Below, piece by piece: positions 1 to 8,012 of a stretch of DNA of 19,009 nucleotides (positions within the stretch are counted from its first letter, which is position 1; each line of letters opens with the position of its first letter). The position numbers and the translations under genes were made by a program. The stretch is from contig QKYT01000300.1 of the NCBI GenBank assembly GCA_003550305.1, positions 31,377 through 50,385 on the forward strand, read 5' to 3'. The stretch is from Glomus cerebriforme. Its lineage: Eukaryota; Glomeromycota; Glomeromycetes; Glomerales; Glomeraceae. Under the pieces are notes generated by a model. It saw only the letters and a program-made list of their open reading frames with translations, had not been told where the DNA came from and ran no database searches.

Positions 1-50
1 TTAACCGGTTAACAGATGTCTTAACCGGTTAACCGCTTTAACCGGTTCCA
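1..50. repeat. Three copies of palindromic TTAACCGGTT motif
   Basis: The self-complementary 12-mer TTAACCGGTTAA occurs at 1-12 and 21-32, and its core TTAACCGGTT recurs at 38-47. The block ends just before the Sel1 coding sequence becomes recognisable at about 61. It is far richer in G+C than its surroundings. It could be the edge of a satellite or transposon that cuts the Sel1 gene, or the end of an intron; the window edge prevents a decision. Confidence 0.6.
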
Positions 51-60
51 AACCCTAGAT

Positions 61-285
61 AGAATTAAAAAAGATGAAATTAAAGCATTTGAATTATATA
101 AAACATCAGCTGAACAACAATGTAGTAGTGCACAAAATAGACTTGGTTTTCTTTATGAAAATGGTATAGGTACAAAAAAAGATGTTGAAAAAGCCATTTA
201 TTGGTATAGGAAAGCCGTAGATAATGGATATCAAGATGCTGTCAATAGTTTGGATAAACTTTTAAATCCAAAATCAAAGGTATAA
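61..285 (+). CDS. Sel1-repeat protein, C-terminal part
   Basis: The frame starting at 61 reads 74 residues to a TAA at 283-285. It carries the Sel1/TPR-like signature: A-ELYKTSAEQ, then AQNRLGFLYENGIGT, then DVEKAIYWYRKAVDNGYQDA, that is about two helical repeats with the typical LG-x-LYxxGxGxxKDxxKAxxWYxKAA pattern. Sel1 repeats are protein-protein interaction solenoids; in Rhizophagus-type fungi they are often fused to a kinase domain, which would lie upstream of this window. The 5' limit is not visible: the frame is open back to base 25 but loses resemblance at the palindromic repeat, so an upstream intron or a repeat insertion is possible. The stop falls shortly after the last repeat (LNPKSKV), normal for the family. 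Confidence 0.75.
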   Translation, partial: RIKKDEIKAFELYKTSAEQQCSSAQNRLGFLYENGIGTKKDVEKAIYWYRKAVDNGYQDAVNSLDKLLNPKSKV

Positions 286-922
286 TTTAATTTATTATTT
301 ATATTATAAGATAAATATATTTATATTAATCAATTTTCTCATATTTTAGAACAAGTTTTTTTCTTCTATTTTTAGATAGGTCTTTAATCAATCTTATACA
401 TATTATGGTACTAAAAATCTTGATTTGATTGTATATATAGAGTATATTTTAAAACAGACAATAAATATTAAATTTTTTTATAATTTTATTTAAACTTCTG
501 GTATTTTATAAAGATTTGACTTTTTAGGGTTGAAATCATTTTTAACAATGGTTTCCCACAATAAAAATATTTTCTTAATGCTTCGACTTATGCTACTTCA
601 TGTTAAAATTTTGTATTAAATAAATTATGAAGTATAAGTAAAAAATGATATAATATAAAGTAGTTTTTATCATAAGTATCATTTATAGTACTATCAAACA
701 AAATAAAACAATATAAATAAAAAAATACAATATACAGTATATATATTTTCTTAATGTAAAACTCCTAATTGCAACACAGTACACTTAAGTTTAATTTATA
801 ATATTTTTGCAACATAATAGTTTTACACAATGTTTTCATATCAATTAATATAGAAGGTATTTGTGAGTTTGGGCTCACCGTTGACTTATAACAATCGCAA
901 AATTTCAATTAAGTCATATATG
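286..922. other. A+T-rich intergenic stretch
   Basis: I see no coding frame, RNA gene or clear repeat here. It holds the terminator region of the Sel1 gene and long runs of A and T. Confidence 0.5.
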
Positions 923-1062
923 AAATTAAACTGTTGATCAGTGATCTTTAAATGTCGACATTATTTATGAAATTATCAATCAGCTGAAAAGATGATAATT
1001 TCGGTTTATTAAATTTTCTTCTTGTGAATAAACACTTCACCATTTATATCTCGACACAAGGT
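923..1062 (+). pseudogene. Collapsed duplicate: F-box gene start joined to LamG-MIR scrap
   Basis: Bases 947-1037 match the start of the F-box-like gene at 8028-8118 at roughly 90 percent. Bases 923-946 match its upstream DNA near 7954-7977. The promoter-proximal segment that contains the ATG is missing, and one extra A near 986-989 shifts the frame (LNVDIIYEIINQLK then stop). Bases 1037-1062 match 10659-10684, inside the penultimate exon of the LamG-MIR gene, at 25 of 26 positions. Both parts keep the order and orientation they have at 7954-10684, so this looks like a second copy of that locus from which about 2.5 kb was deleted. The F-box frame (LLVNKHF) runs on through the MIR scrap, read antisense, into the next open frame. 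Confidence 0.75.
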
Positions 1063-1080
1063 TTGCCGGCAAATAGAAAG

Positions 1081-1717
1081 ATGGATAAAGTTAGAAGATT
1101 TCATATTCTTCCGCTTCACTACTCACATTTTCCTCTATCTTGCAGCCGACCTGCATGGTTTTTCGCTGGGTTCCTCTTCGGCTCGCTAATTATGTTGGCA
1201 CTTGGGTTGCCATCACTTTTTTATAATTCATTTTTATTTTTTAATAGTTGTTATGGTTATTATAAATCAGAAACAGGACAAACAGTAGTGTATTATTCTA
1301 AACATTTGGTATCGTTATATTTAGGGTTCTGCTCTGCAGAAAAAAAAATGCGACGCGGGGAAGCATGGTTCCTCCTTATCTGGATTTTTCAAGACTATCC
1401 AGAAGTGGCTGCATATTTTCTTAGAACATTAAATCCAGTAATACTTAACGTGGCATATGATAAGTTATCTGAAATGTTTTTAAGTTTTGTTGTATCAATA
1501 ATTCTTTTTAAATAACTGATTTTCTAATAACTTACTGAATTTTTTATTCTTTTATAGGCAGTTGATTTATGATATTTCCCAACAATTAAATAAAAGGTAT
1601 GATCAAAAAGCAATGATTTTTAGTTATAATAATAAATATGTTATTCCGATAATTCTTTCTTCCAAATTACCAACGATTTTGAGAAGACGTGGATTAACTC
1701 CTGAAGAAATGGTTTAA
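1081..1717 (+). CDS. Unrecognised two-exon protein, possibly membrane-associated
   Basis: I do not recognise the family. The frame is open from before 1024. The first true ATG is at 1081 and a plausible intron (GT at 1476, TTTATAG ending at 1557, CTAAT branch-like motif near 1524) joins it in phase to 1558-1717, giving 184 residues. The protein has a hydrophobic segment near residues 21-45 (PAWFFAGFLFGSLIMLALGL) and a mixed helical middle (RRGEAWFLLIWIFQDYPEV). The C-terminus is basic (LPTILRRRGLTPEEMV). Codon three-periodicity and higher G+C at 1135-1200 suggest real coding history. The 5' end lies directly against the collapsed F-box/MIR fragment, so the true first exon may have been lost and this may be a remnant. 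The terminal ATG-GT at 1709-1713 could also be a donor of a longer gene. Confidence 0.4.
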
Positions 1718-2118
1718 AATATCCTTTTGTCTCTTTGAATTTCCGTCTGTTTCCCCTGTTTCTGATTTCTCTTTTTTGTTAATATAAGATTTTCAATTTT
1801 TTAGTATATATGATTTTTTTTTTACAATTTTATTATTTCAAATTTTTTTTTAAAAAAAATATTTTGATTCCCTACATTTGGAAGAAAAATTAATATTTCT
1901 GGTTTTCCAACAATTGTCCGCAACAATTGTTGAGGATTTACTTTCTTCATTCCATTATTTAATACATTTAGTATTCTAAGACGATGTTTGATTTCTCAAA
2001 ATCTGATCCGAATTGAATACGAATCCCAATTGGCTAATTCACTAAAAGAAATAAAAAAGCCGGTAAGTAATAATTCTTAAAAGTAAAAAAAACAATTCAA
2101 AATTTATACATACCTTAC
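1718..2118. other. Intergenic, with paired CAACAATTG palindromes
   Basis: A+T-rich sequence with long T runs at 1800-1870. The motif CAACAATTG occurs at 1908-1916 and again as the perfect 12-base palindrome CAACAATTGTTG at 1921-1932. I see no gene. Confidence 0.45.
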
Positions 2119-2600
2119 TAAAATCTGTGTCTTCTAGTTGGAACCTGCTGAATTTGCCATTTTGGAAAAAGAGGTCGGTCGTTCCTGGAAAAGACTATCT
2201 AGAAAAAGAAAAAAAAAATAATATAAATATAATCCAAAATATCAATCCGCTTACCGAAATCTATTTTCTAGACTTCTCGTAGCACCTGCTAATATCGCCA
2301 AATCTGCTCCGGGAAAAGCCTAGAAGAAGAAAAAAGGATGTAAGTTAAAAAAAATAAAACAATAATCTAAAATACTAACCTTTAATTCTTTTAAATTAAT
2401 TTTTTAAAAAAAAGATAGTTCTGAAATCTGCCTCCGCCAACTTACCATCCTGAAAGAAGCAGCCTGCCAAAGGAAGAAGCCTAGAGATAATTGAAATAAA
2501 CTAGTAAATGATATTTATAAAAGATAATATAAAAGTGAAAATAAAAAAAGAAACTAACCCAATTTTAATATTCCTAAGGAAAATCCGCCGAAATTTTGTC
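2119..2600 (-). repeat. Four related splice-bounded units (degenerate array)
   Basis: Four G+C-richer blocks at 2119-2198, 2255-2319, 2380-2480 and 2559-2600 sit between A-rich spacers. Read on the minus strand, each begins after a CTAG or TCTAG acceptor-like end and stops at a GTAAG or GTTAG donor-like start. The blocks resemble one another: they start like CTAGGCTTTTTCC and continue with a GGATGG-AA-TTGGC-like core and an AGATTTC-like end. Right edges are 120-161 bases apart. Reading frames across the blocks contain stops, although the first (2559-2600, with DNA upstream) reads NFGGFSLGILKL. It may be a decayed tandem-exon gene, a multi-exon noncoding transcript or a diverged tandem repeat. 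Confidence 0.45.
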
Positions 2601-3463
2601 CTAGAAGAAAATTTTCATCAGAATCATTCTGAAAAGAAGAGATTGAAATGAAACAAAAATAAATTAATAAAAAAATTATTCACAAATTTATCCCAAGTAG
2701 TAAAGTAATTCTCAAAATTTTAATATAATAAAAAAAAAATCAATAAATATATAATTAATTCATCCATAATAATTTATTTAAATTGTGAAGTGAATGGAGT
2801 ACAATATATTTAAAAATTTTGAATGGTCACATAATAATAATAAGAGTTGTCATTATATTGTCATCAAAAAAAAATAAAAATAAAATAAAAACTTAAATTT
2901 TTTGACTATATTTAAAAGTTTCTTAAAGATATTACATTGTTGATACGAGTGTTATGGAAAAAAATATCATAAAATTTCTGTTTCTACAACACTGATACAA
3001 ACTTGAAAAATTTATTATTTTTCGTAAATACACACACTGTAATAGATGAAAACTTCATTAAAAATGAAATCATATTACCATTAGAAATCACTTAAAAATG
3101 TTGACAATTTAAAGGTATTGCATTCCAACATGAGTATTGTTATAAATTTTTGGTCTCAAATTATTCCTACAGATATTTATAATGAGGTTTAATTCATCAT
3201 ATATAGTATTATATATGAAGAGTCTTTCACCTGTAAATACTTCATAAATAACTACTTTTTGAGTATAAGGTTTTCCTTATAATATTTCTGGAGCAATATG
3301 TGCTATGAATATTTTGATGAATTAATCCTTTTAAATGGAACACTTAGCGATATCTTTTAATATTTGAATCTTATATGATGTAAGTAGATGCCTGTTATAC
3401 TTTTCCAAAAAGTTTCATAAACTTCCATATTTTACATATTTTAATACTAGAGATACCAATAAT
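2601..3463. other. A+T-rich intergenic stretch
   Basis: No coding frame with convincing residue composition and no RNA gene seen. Sequence is dominated by A/T runs. Confidence 0.45.
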
Positions 3464-3545
3464 CGTGGTAGGGTCTACCAAAGGCAGGCCCTACACACGA
3501 TACTTTAGGTACTGTAGAGACAGAAAGTTCGCCGCAGGCCTTTCG
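3464..3545. other. G+C-rich island with two potential hairpins
   Basis: This block stands out against the surrounding A+T-rich DNA. CGTGGTAGGG (3464-3473) pairs with CCCTAC (3489-3494) and CACG (3496-3499), a 10-bp stem with one bulged base and a 15-base loop. A second weaker stem pairs GAAAG (3523-3527) with CTTTC (3540-3544). It does not fold as a tRNA. It may be a small structured RNA or the remains of a short repeat element. Confidence 0.35.
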
Positions 3546-4119
3546 TTTGTCACATTATCTTTACATACTCTTAATATTAGTAGTTGCATTATATAAAAAT
3601 CATGATAAAGACAATAAAATACTTACATTCATATTATTATTATTATTAAACACCTTTTTCCCTCCTTGCTTACTTTTAAAAGGATTTTTTATACAGTTCC
3701 ATAATTGATATTAATGTAAAATTTTTCTAACTGTTGCTTCACTAATTTATAATAATTAAGAAAATTTTTTGTCTTGTAGCCATCAACCATGAATGAACAA
3801 TTCTCCATTTTAAATCTTCACTCAAGTAGTCTGTCATGTTAAAAAAAAATTATTTGTGGATAGTACATAATTGAAAATTATTTGTGATCGCATATTCACG
3901 TAAATAAAGCAGGATTTGAAGAAGGAAAACGAGTAAAATAATACTTTTATTGAGATTAATCACACTATTGCACAAAACACTTTTATCTAAATAAAATAAT
4001 TTATTATATTTAAAGAAAAATTATAACGTTTACTTACTGACGTTCTTTATGCATGCCACAAAACGTACAAAAATTTAGTATGTATATGTTTGAAAATTTC
4101 AATTTTTTTTTGTAAACAG
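3546..4119. other. A+T-rich intergenic stretch
   Basis: No gene recognised. The end (TGTAAACAG, 4111-4119) looks like a splice acceptor for the coding relic that follows. Confidence 0.4.
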
Positions 4120-4834
4120 CAACAAGTGAAAATATTCCTAACAAAGATCTCATGCCCAGACTAAATTCTATACAGCTGGTCACAATAGAACTTTATTTAC
4201 CGATTTAATCGTAGTAATCACTATCTTGTGGCTGCAGAATGAGTGTGATTTGTTGATTGATGATATGTCGCAAAATTTATTACAAATATATTTTAATGTT
4301 TTGATTTCACTATACTAATTGACATATTACAAGAATAAATTAAGAATAAATTATATTTGTAAAGTTGATTAAACTCTATATTACTTGTCATCATCAGGAT
4401 ATACAGTACTTGTGACTCAACTTGTGAGTTAACAGCCATTGAGCATTTATTTTGGGCATTTTCATTAATTTGAATAAAGATTTTGAATATAACTTTTACA
4501 TTGTTGATCAGAGATATGCTTTGTAGTTTAGTGATGAAAGCACAAGAAGAATGGAATCTGAATTTCAAAATCAAGGAAAGATAAAGGAACTTTTGAATTT
4601 TGACTAAGTTTGATAAAATACTTTCAAATTTTTTATTTAATTGAATATTTTAATTGCATACAGTATTTTACATGTAGTATACACCAGTTAGTATTATTGG
4701 AAACAAAGTATGAAGAATTATGTAAATTATATCCGATCAGCTATGTAAAAAAAATTGCAAAGCTACTAGACTGTGACACTAGGTCACGATTGCCTTATTT
4801 TGTCACATGTTCGAAGAAAATTTATTTATTCTAA
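4120..4834 (+). pseudogene. Scattered coding relics, family unknown
   Basis: Three short plus-strand stretches read like protein but not in one frame. First, 4120-4208 follows an AAACAG acceptor and reads ATSENIPNKDLMPRLNSIQ then VTIELYLPI and stop. Second, from 4208 in another frame, it reads ILWLQNECDLLIDDMSQNLL before a stop near 4319. Third, about 4666-4830, after ATACAG and CACCAG acceptor-like ends, reads LVLLETKYEELCKLYPISYV then KKIAKLLDCDTRSRLPYF. No domain is recognised and no intact splice model joins them, so decayed gene or transposon pieces are the simplest reading. Confidence 0.3.
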
Positions 4835-4854
4835 GCTACATACTGTATCCAAAC

Positions 4855-5070
4855 TTAATTTCGATTCATAAAACATATAGGCTTCGAAATAAATTGAATA
4901 AAGTTCGCCCATATACATAATAAATTGATTATACAGAATAGTGAATATAATATAAATATTGTGTATAATGATGGAAATATAATGGAGTTTGTAAAATATG
5001 ATTGTAAATTTTCATATATTACGCATTTTAATATTTCAGAGTTTTCAGAGTCTTCAGAGTCATGAGTCAT
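4855..5070 (-). CDS. Doubtful 71-residue reading frame
   Basis: An ATG-started frame begins with an acidic, serine-rich tract (MTHDSEDSENSEIL) encoded by a 9-base tandem repeat at 5034-5060, followed by hydrophobic A+T-driven sequence. It lies just downstream, on the same strand, of the Cys-rich exons at 5095-5275. No family is recognised and the frame may be chance. Confidence 0.15.
   Translation of the reverse strand: MTHDSEDSENSEILKCVIYENLQSYFTNSIIFPSLYTIFILYSLFCIINLLCIWANFIQFISKPICFMNRN
5034..5060. repeat. 9-base tandem repeat, three copies
   Basis: TTTCAGAGT at 5034-5042 and 5043-5051, followed by CTTCAGAGT at 5052-5060. In the minus-strand frame it would code for repeated D/N-S-E. Confidence 0.7.
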
Positions 5071-5094
5071 AAGTCATTGTAAATAAAAAAATTT

Positions 5095-5275
5095 TTACTC
5101 ACATTTACAATGAAAATAGCATTCATCACACATTCGGCATTCTATTTCACTTTCACAATTACCAGCCAGACATTTACCTTAAATAAAAAGGAAAGTTAGC
5201 GATTATTTATTGAAAAACATTTAGCAGAAGACTAATGACTCTGACTCTGTGACCCTTACTCATTTCATAAGACAT
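5095..5275 (-). CDS. Possible 32-residue cysteine-rich protein, two exons
   Basis: The minus-strand ATG at 5273-5275 opens a 16-base exon ending at 5260. A GTAAGG donor and a TTTAAG acceptor bound an 82-base intron (5178-5259), and exon 2 (5095-5177) ends in TAA. The splice keeps the frame. The protein has seven cysteines in its last 25 residues, spaced C-x4-C-x5-C-x2-C-x2-C-x3-C-x-C (…CRMCDECYFHCKCE), with a His between the last ones, which suggests metal binding as in metallothionein-like or zinc-knuckle peptides. An acceptor-like AAAG also precedes the ATG at 5277, so these may be the last two exons of a longer gene whose upstream part I cannot find. No family is recognised. Confidence 0.4.
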
Positions 5276-5326
5276 TCTTTAAAAAAAGAAAGGAAAAAAT
5301 TTGTCATTAAATAAGAAAAAGAACTC

Positions 5327-5460
5327 CGGAATTTAACGTATAAGTTATGACTTCATGTGAATCATTTAGATCAATATCGGAATTTAACGTATAAGTTATG
5401 ACTCAATGTAAATCATTTAGATCTTGCAAATAAATATCGGAATTTAACGTACAAGTTTAC
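5327..5460. repeat. Tandem repeat, 51/60-bp units
   Basis: Units begin CGGAATTTAACGTA: unit 1 is 5327-5377 (51 bp), unit 2 is 5378-5437 (60 bp, with about 9 extra bases near its end), and a partial unit 3 begins at 5438 and fades by about 5460. Units 1 and 2 are close to identical apart from the insertion and a few substitutions. Confidence 0.9.
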
Positions 5461-5752
5461 AATGACAATAACAAATGGCGTAAAGATCATCGACTGAAAG
5501 GGTCGGCCATAAAGCAAGATTTTTAACGCCAAGAGATGAAGAGAACTCAATAAAGTTGAGCCTATTATATTTCGGAAAGTGCAAAATGTAAAAGCCGCTT
5601 TTTTAATATATGCAATTTCAAAGAAATAAAAATAAAAGTGGATTATATGTAAATTCGAATCTAAATACTCATCTCTATTAATCAATGTTGGATCACATGT
5701 AATGTAAAAATCTACGTTGATATCACGTGATCTTAGATATTATTTGAAATTT

Positions 5753-5977
5753 TTATTTGGTCTTGCCGTCTCGGGCGGGAAAATATTTATCTCGATATTT
5801 CATATCTGGAGAATATCCATAACCATGACATACAACTGGAATTAACTGTTCAAAGATTTCGAGCTCGTGCTGGAGGAAGTACGTGAGTGCAACATGGTGC
5901 AACAAGACCGGAAGGATTGTTTCATAGTAGCGTGATGTAACGATCATTGGATCTTCCCGGGATACATTATGACGTTT
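5753..5977 (-). pseudogene. Unrecognised coding fragment of higher G+C
   Basis: On the minus strand the frame is open from 5977 to a TAA at 5753-5755, with an internal ATG at 5945-5947. It reads plausible protein (YYETILPVLLHHVALTYFL, then ELEIFEQLIPVVCHGYGYSP, then MKYRDKYFPARDGKTK). The block is distinctly richer in G+C than both flanks. I recognise no domain. It could be an exon or relic of a gene or transposon. Confidence 0.3.
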
Positions 5978-6058
5978 CTATGCCAATTAATATTCGATTA
6001 TTCTTTTTTCTTAACTGCAAAGTACACTTCGCATTACTCTTATTTTCTTTACTTTTAG

Positions 6059-6158
6059 GAACAGTCTTCTGGACTTGGATCGTGAATTGATAAGTTTTGG
6101 GAAATGTGTATCTTTTAACTTGGACTATGGAATAGCAAGTTTCAGGAGTGTGTGTTAA
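6059..6158 (+). pseudogene. Possible orphan exon
   Basis: After an ACTTTTAG acceptor-like end (to 6058), a frame reads NSLLDLDRELISFGKCVSFN then LDYGIASFRSVC and stops at 6156-6158. Residue composition looks coding but there is no start and no recognised family. Confidence 0.2.
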
Positions 6159-6408
6159 TTATTTTTCCTATAAGAATTCATTTAACGTTCTTTTTAGGAA
6201 GGATTTTATTTTTATCATTATTAGATAATTTTGATTTAATCCACCTGTTTATTGAAAAGTTGTAGATGTGTTGTTTTTAAACAAATTAACTATAAAAAGT
6301 ATTTTATTCGTTATACGCAAACTCTGACCCTACCTTTTTATATATATTTCGGGGTCCTATTGATCTATTGCAACAAATAAAGAATGTTTTGCCATACATA
6401 ATAAAAGC

Positions 6409-6547
6409 GGGATGGATGGCACGTGTTTTAAAACATTGCAAATATGTATTACGTAGTAAAGGCTATTAAAGTGCTTAATGATTTAAACATGTTTAAAACA
6501 TGTTTTAAAACGCCAAAATTGGTTTAAAACGTTTTTTGCCATCCCTA
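6409..6547. mobile_element. MITE-like element with imperfect terminal inverted repeats
   Basis: The left end reads GGGATGGATGGCACG then TGTTTTAAAAC; the complement of the right end reads TAGGGATGGCAAAAAACG then TTTTAAAC. The two share GGGATGG and a (C)GTTTTAAA block at matching distance from the tip, giving roughly 25-bp imperfect terminal inverted repeats around a 139-bp element. The interior is full of AAACATGTTT- and GTTTTAAAAC-type palindromes and has no coding frame. Tips of the TAGGGATGGCAAA kind occur in non-autonomous hAT-like elements, but I found no clear 8-bp target duplication. Confidence 0.5.
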
Positions 6548-6990
6548 CTATATATATATATATATACTACCTGGATCGTACCTTACCTTACCTTTACCAT
6601 AACAGAAAAAAAAATAAAACGAAATTGGATCCTACCAATTGTTGAAATTTTATTTTTTTTTCACAAAGAATATGTTAAAATGGGTTAACTTTACGAAAAT
6701 CTTTCATGAAAAACCGTTAGCGTAAATATGTCCAAATAATTTTTCTTGATAATAATTTACATATTTTTGAATTCAAGTTTTTTTATTCACGAAATGATAT
6801 GAAGATAAATTGCAAAAATGATTGTTTGATCTAAAATTACTTGGAAATTAAATTAAATAAAGATTTTTATAAATGTGTATATACTGTACAAGAAAATCTA
6901 GATTATTTTCGCGAAAGTAATATTTAAAAAGAGCAATAATTCATAAGAAGCAACATGCTGGAACGATTTTAACAAATAAATGTATTTAAA
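6548..6990. other. Intergenic, TA microsatellite at its start
   Basis: A (TA)n run occupies about 6549-6566, and a short CCTTAC-type repeat follows at 6580-6595. Nothing coding is seen. Confidence 0.5.
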
Positions 6991-7113
6991 ATGGAAAAAA
7001 AAGTTAAACTAATTACAATAAACACTGAATTTTTATTAGCGGTATTATAAAGGCTTGCTTGTGAATTAGTTAAAGTTGCTGGTCGTATTACAACCTGCTT
7101 AATTTCTATGTAA
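6991..7113 (+). pseudogene. Possible small ORF with one internal stop
   Basis: From the ATG at 6991 the frame reads MEKKVKLITINTEFLLAVL, meets TAA at 7048-7050, and continues RLACELVKVAGRITTCLISM to TAA at 7111-7113. The second half looks more protein-like than the surroundings. No family is recognised; chance is quite possible. Confidence 0.15.
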
Positions 7114-8012
7114 TTAACGTAAGTAGTTGATATTCATATCTTAGAGTAGATTGGTTAATTTTTTAACCATAAATTTTGAATACGCCGTTTCAAAGAAAAA
7201 TACGTAATTATGTTATAAATTATAATTGGAACGCTCAAAGTCACTGCTTATTTTAAAGTAGCTATCGAAATTCCAACCATTATTTGTAACTTTTATTATT
7301 ATAAAATACTGGAATTCCTAAGATCGTTTACTTAAAAAAACAAAAACAACACTAAACCTTTTAAAGAAACAAATATCAAGACTTTCAAAATCCTACAAAA
7401 CAATAGGTTTATTTTATTTATTTATTTTAGTAACGATCTCACTATCATCTTCTTTTAAGCTCCTATCTTAATTCTTTCATTTAAAATACTAAAGACCCGT
7501 TCTTAAATAAATGTAGAATTCTGAAGTTGAAAGTTGAAACCTAAAAAAAAAGAAAGAAACGGTACTAAGTATTAATCCAAGATGCCTAATGTCCATTTCA
7601 AGCCATTTTTCAAATCGTCAACTTAGTTTTACGACAATATGTAACAACTTTCAAACTCTGTTGCAACTATTACGGCATCAAATTAAAATTACGTTAACAA
7701 TATTACTTACAATAGATTGCTTGTCTGGATTGTCTAAATGACGTAATTTATCAATAAATTTACTGCGCTATATATTACAATAACACAAACATAATTGTGC
7801 TTTATATCTTGTTTAAATATAATATCTGTGTAAACAAAAACATTACAAAATTTAATTGCTAAGTAATCATGTGATAAGATAAATTTGGGTTTATCTTACG
7901 TTCTATCTTACGTTTCTCAATTTAGTTATCTTATGTCACTTTCTATATACTCAATTAAACCATCGATCACTGATCTCTTCCTTCTTTTCATCTCTAATAA
8001 ATTTCATAAAAA
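7114..8012. other. Intergenic stretch upstream of F-box gene
   Basis: No gene is seen. The last 60 bases are pyrimidine-rich (CTCTTCCTTCTTTTCATCTC), as expected for a fungal 5' leader, and include the segment shared with 923-946. Confidence 0.5.
7944..7949 (+). promoter_or_regulatory. TATA-like motif for F-box gene
   Basis: TATATA lies 64 bases before the ATG at 8013. In DNA this A+T-rich such a match is weak evidence. Confidence 0.25.

Noticed and set aside
3464..3545. Possible tRNA or tRNA-derived SINE
   Set aside because: No cloverleaf, no acceptor stem and no convincing B box.
4293..4574. 93-codon minus-strand frame
   Set aside because: Composition is what A+T-rich noncoding DNA gives, and it overlaps plus-strand coding relics.
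5413..5685. 90-codon minus-strand frame
   Set aside because: No recognisable motif, and its 3' end lies in the tandem repeat; likely chance.
6549..6566. TA run as a promoter element
   Set aside because: Simple microsatellite next to a repeat element with no gene downstream.
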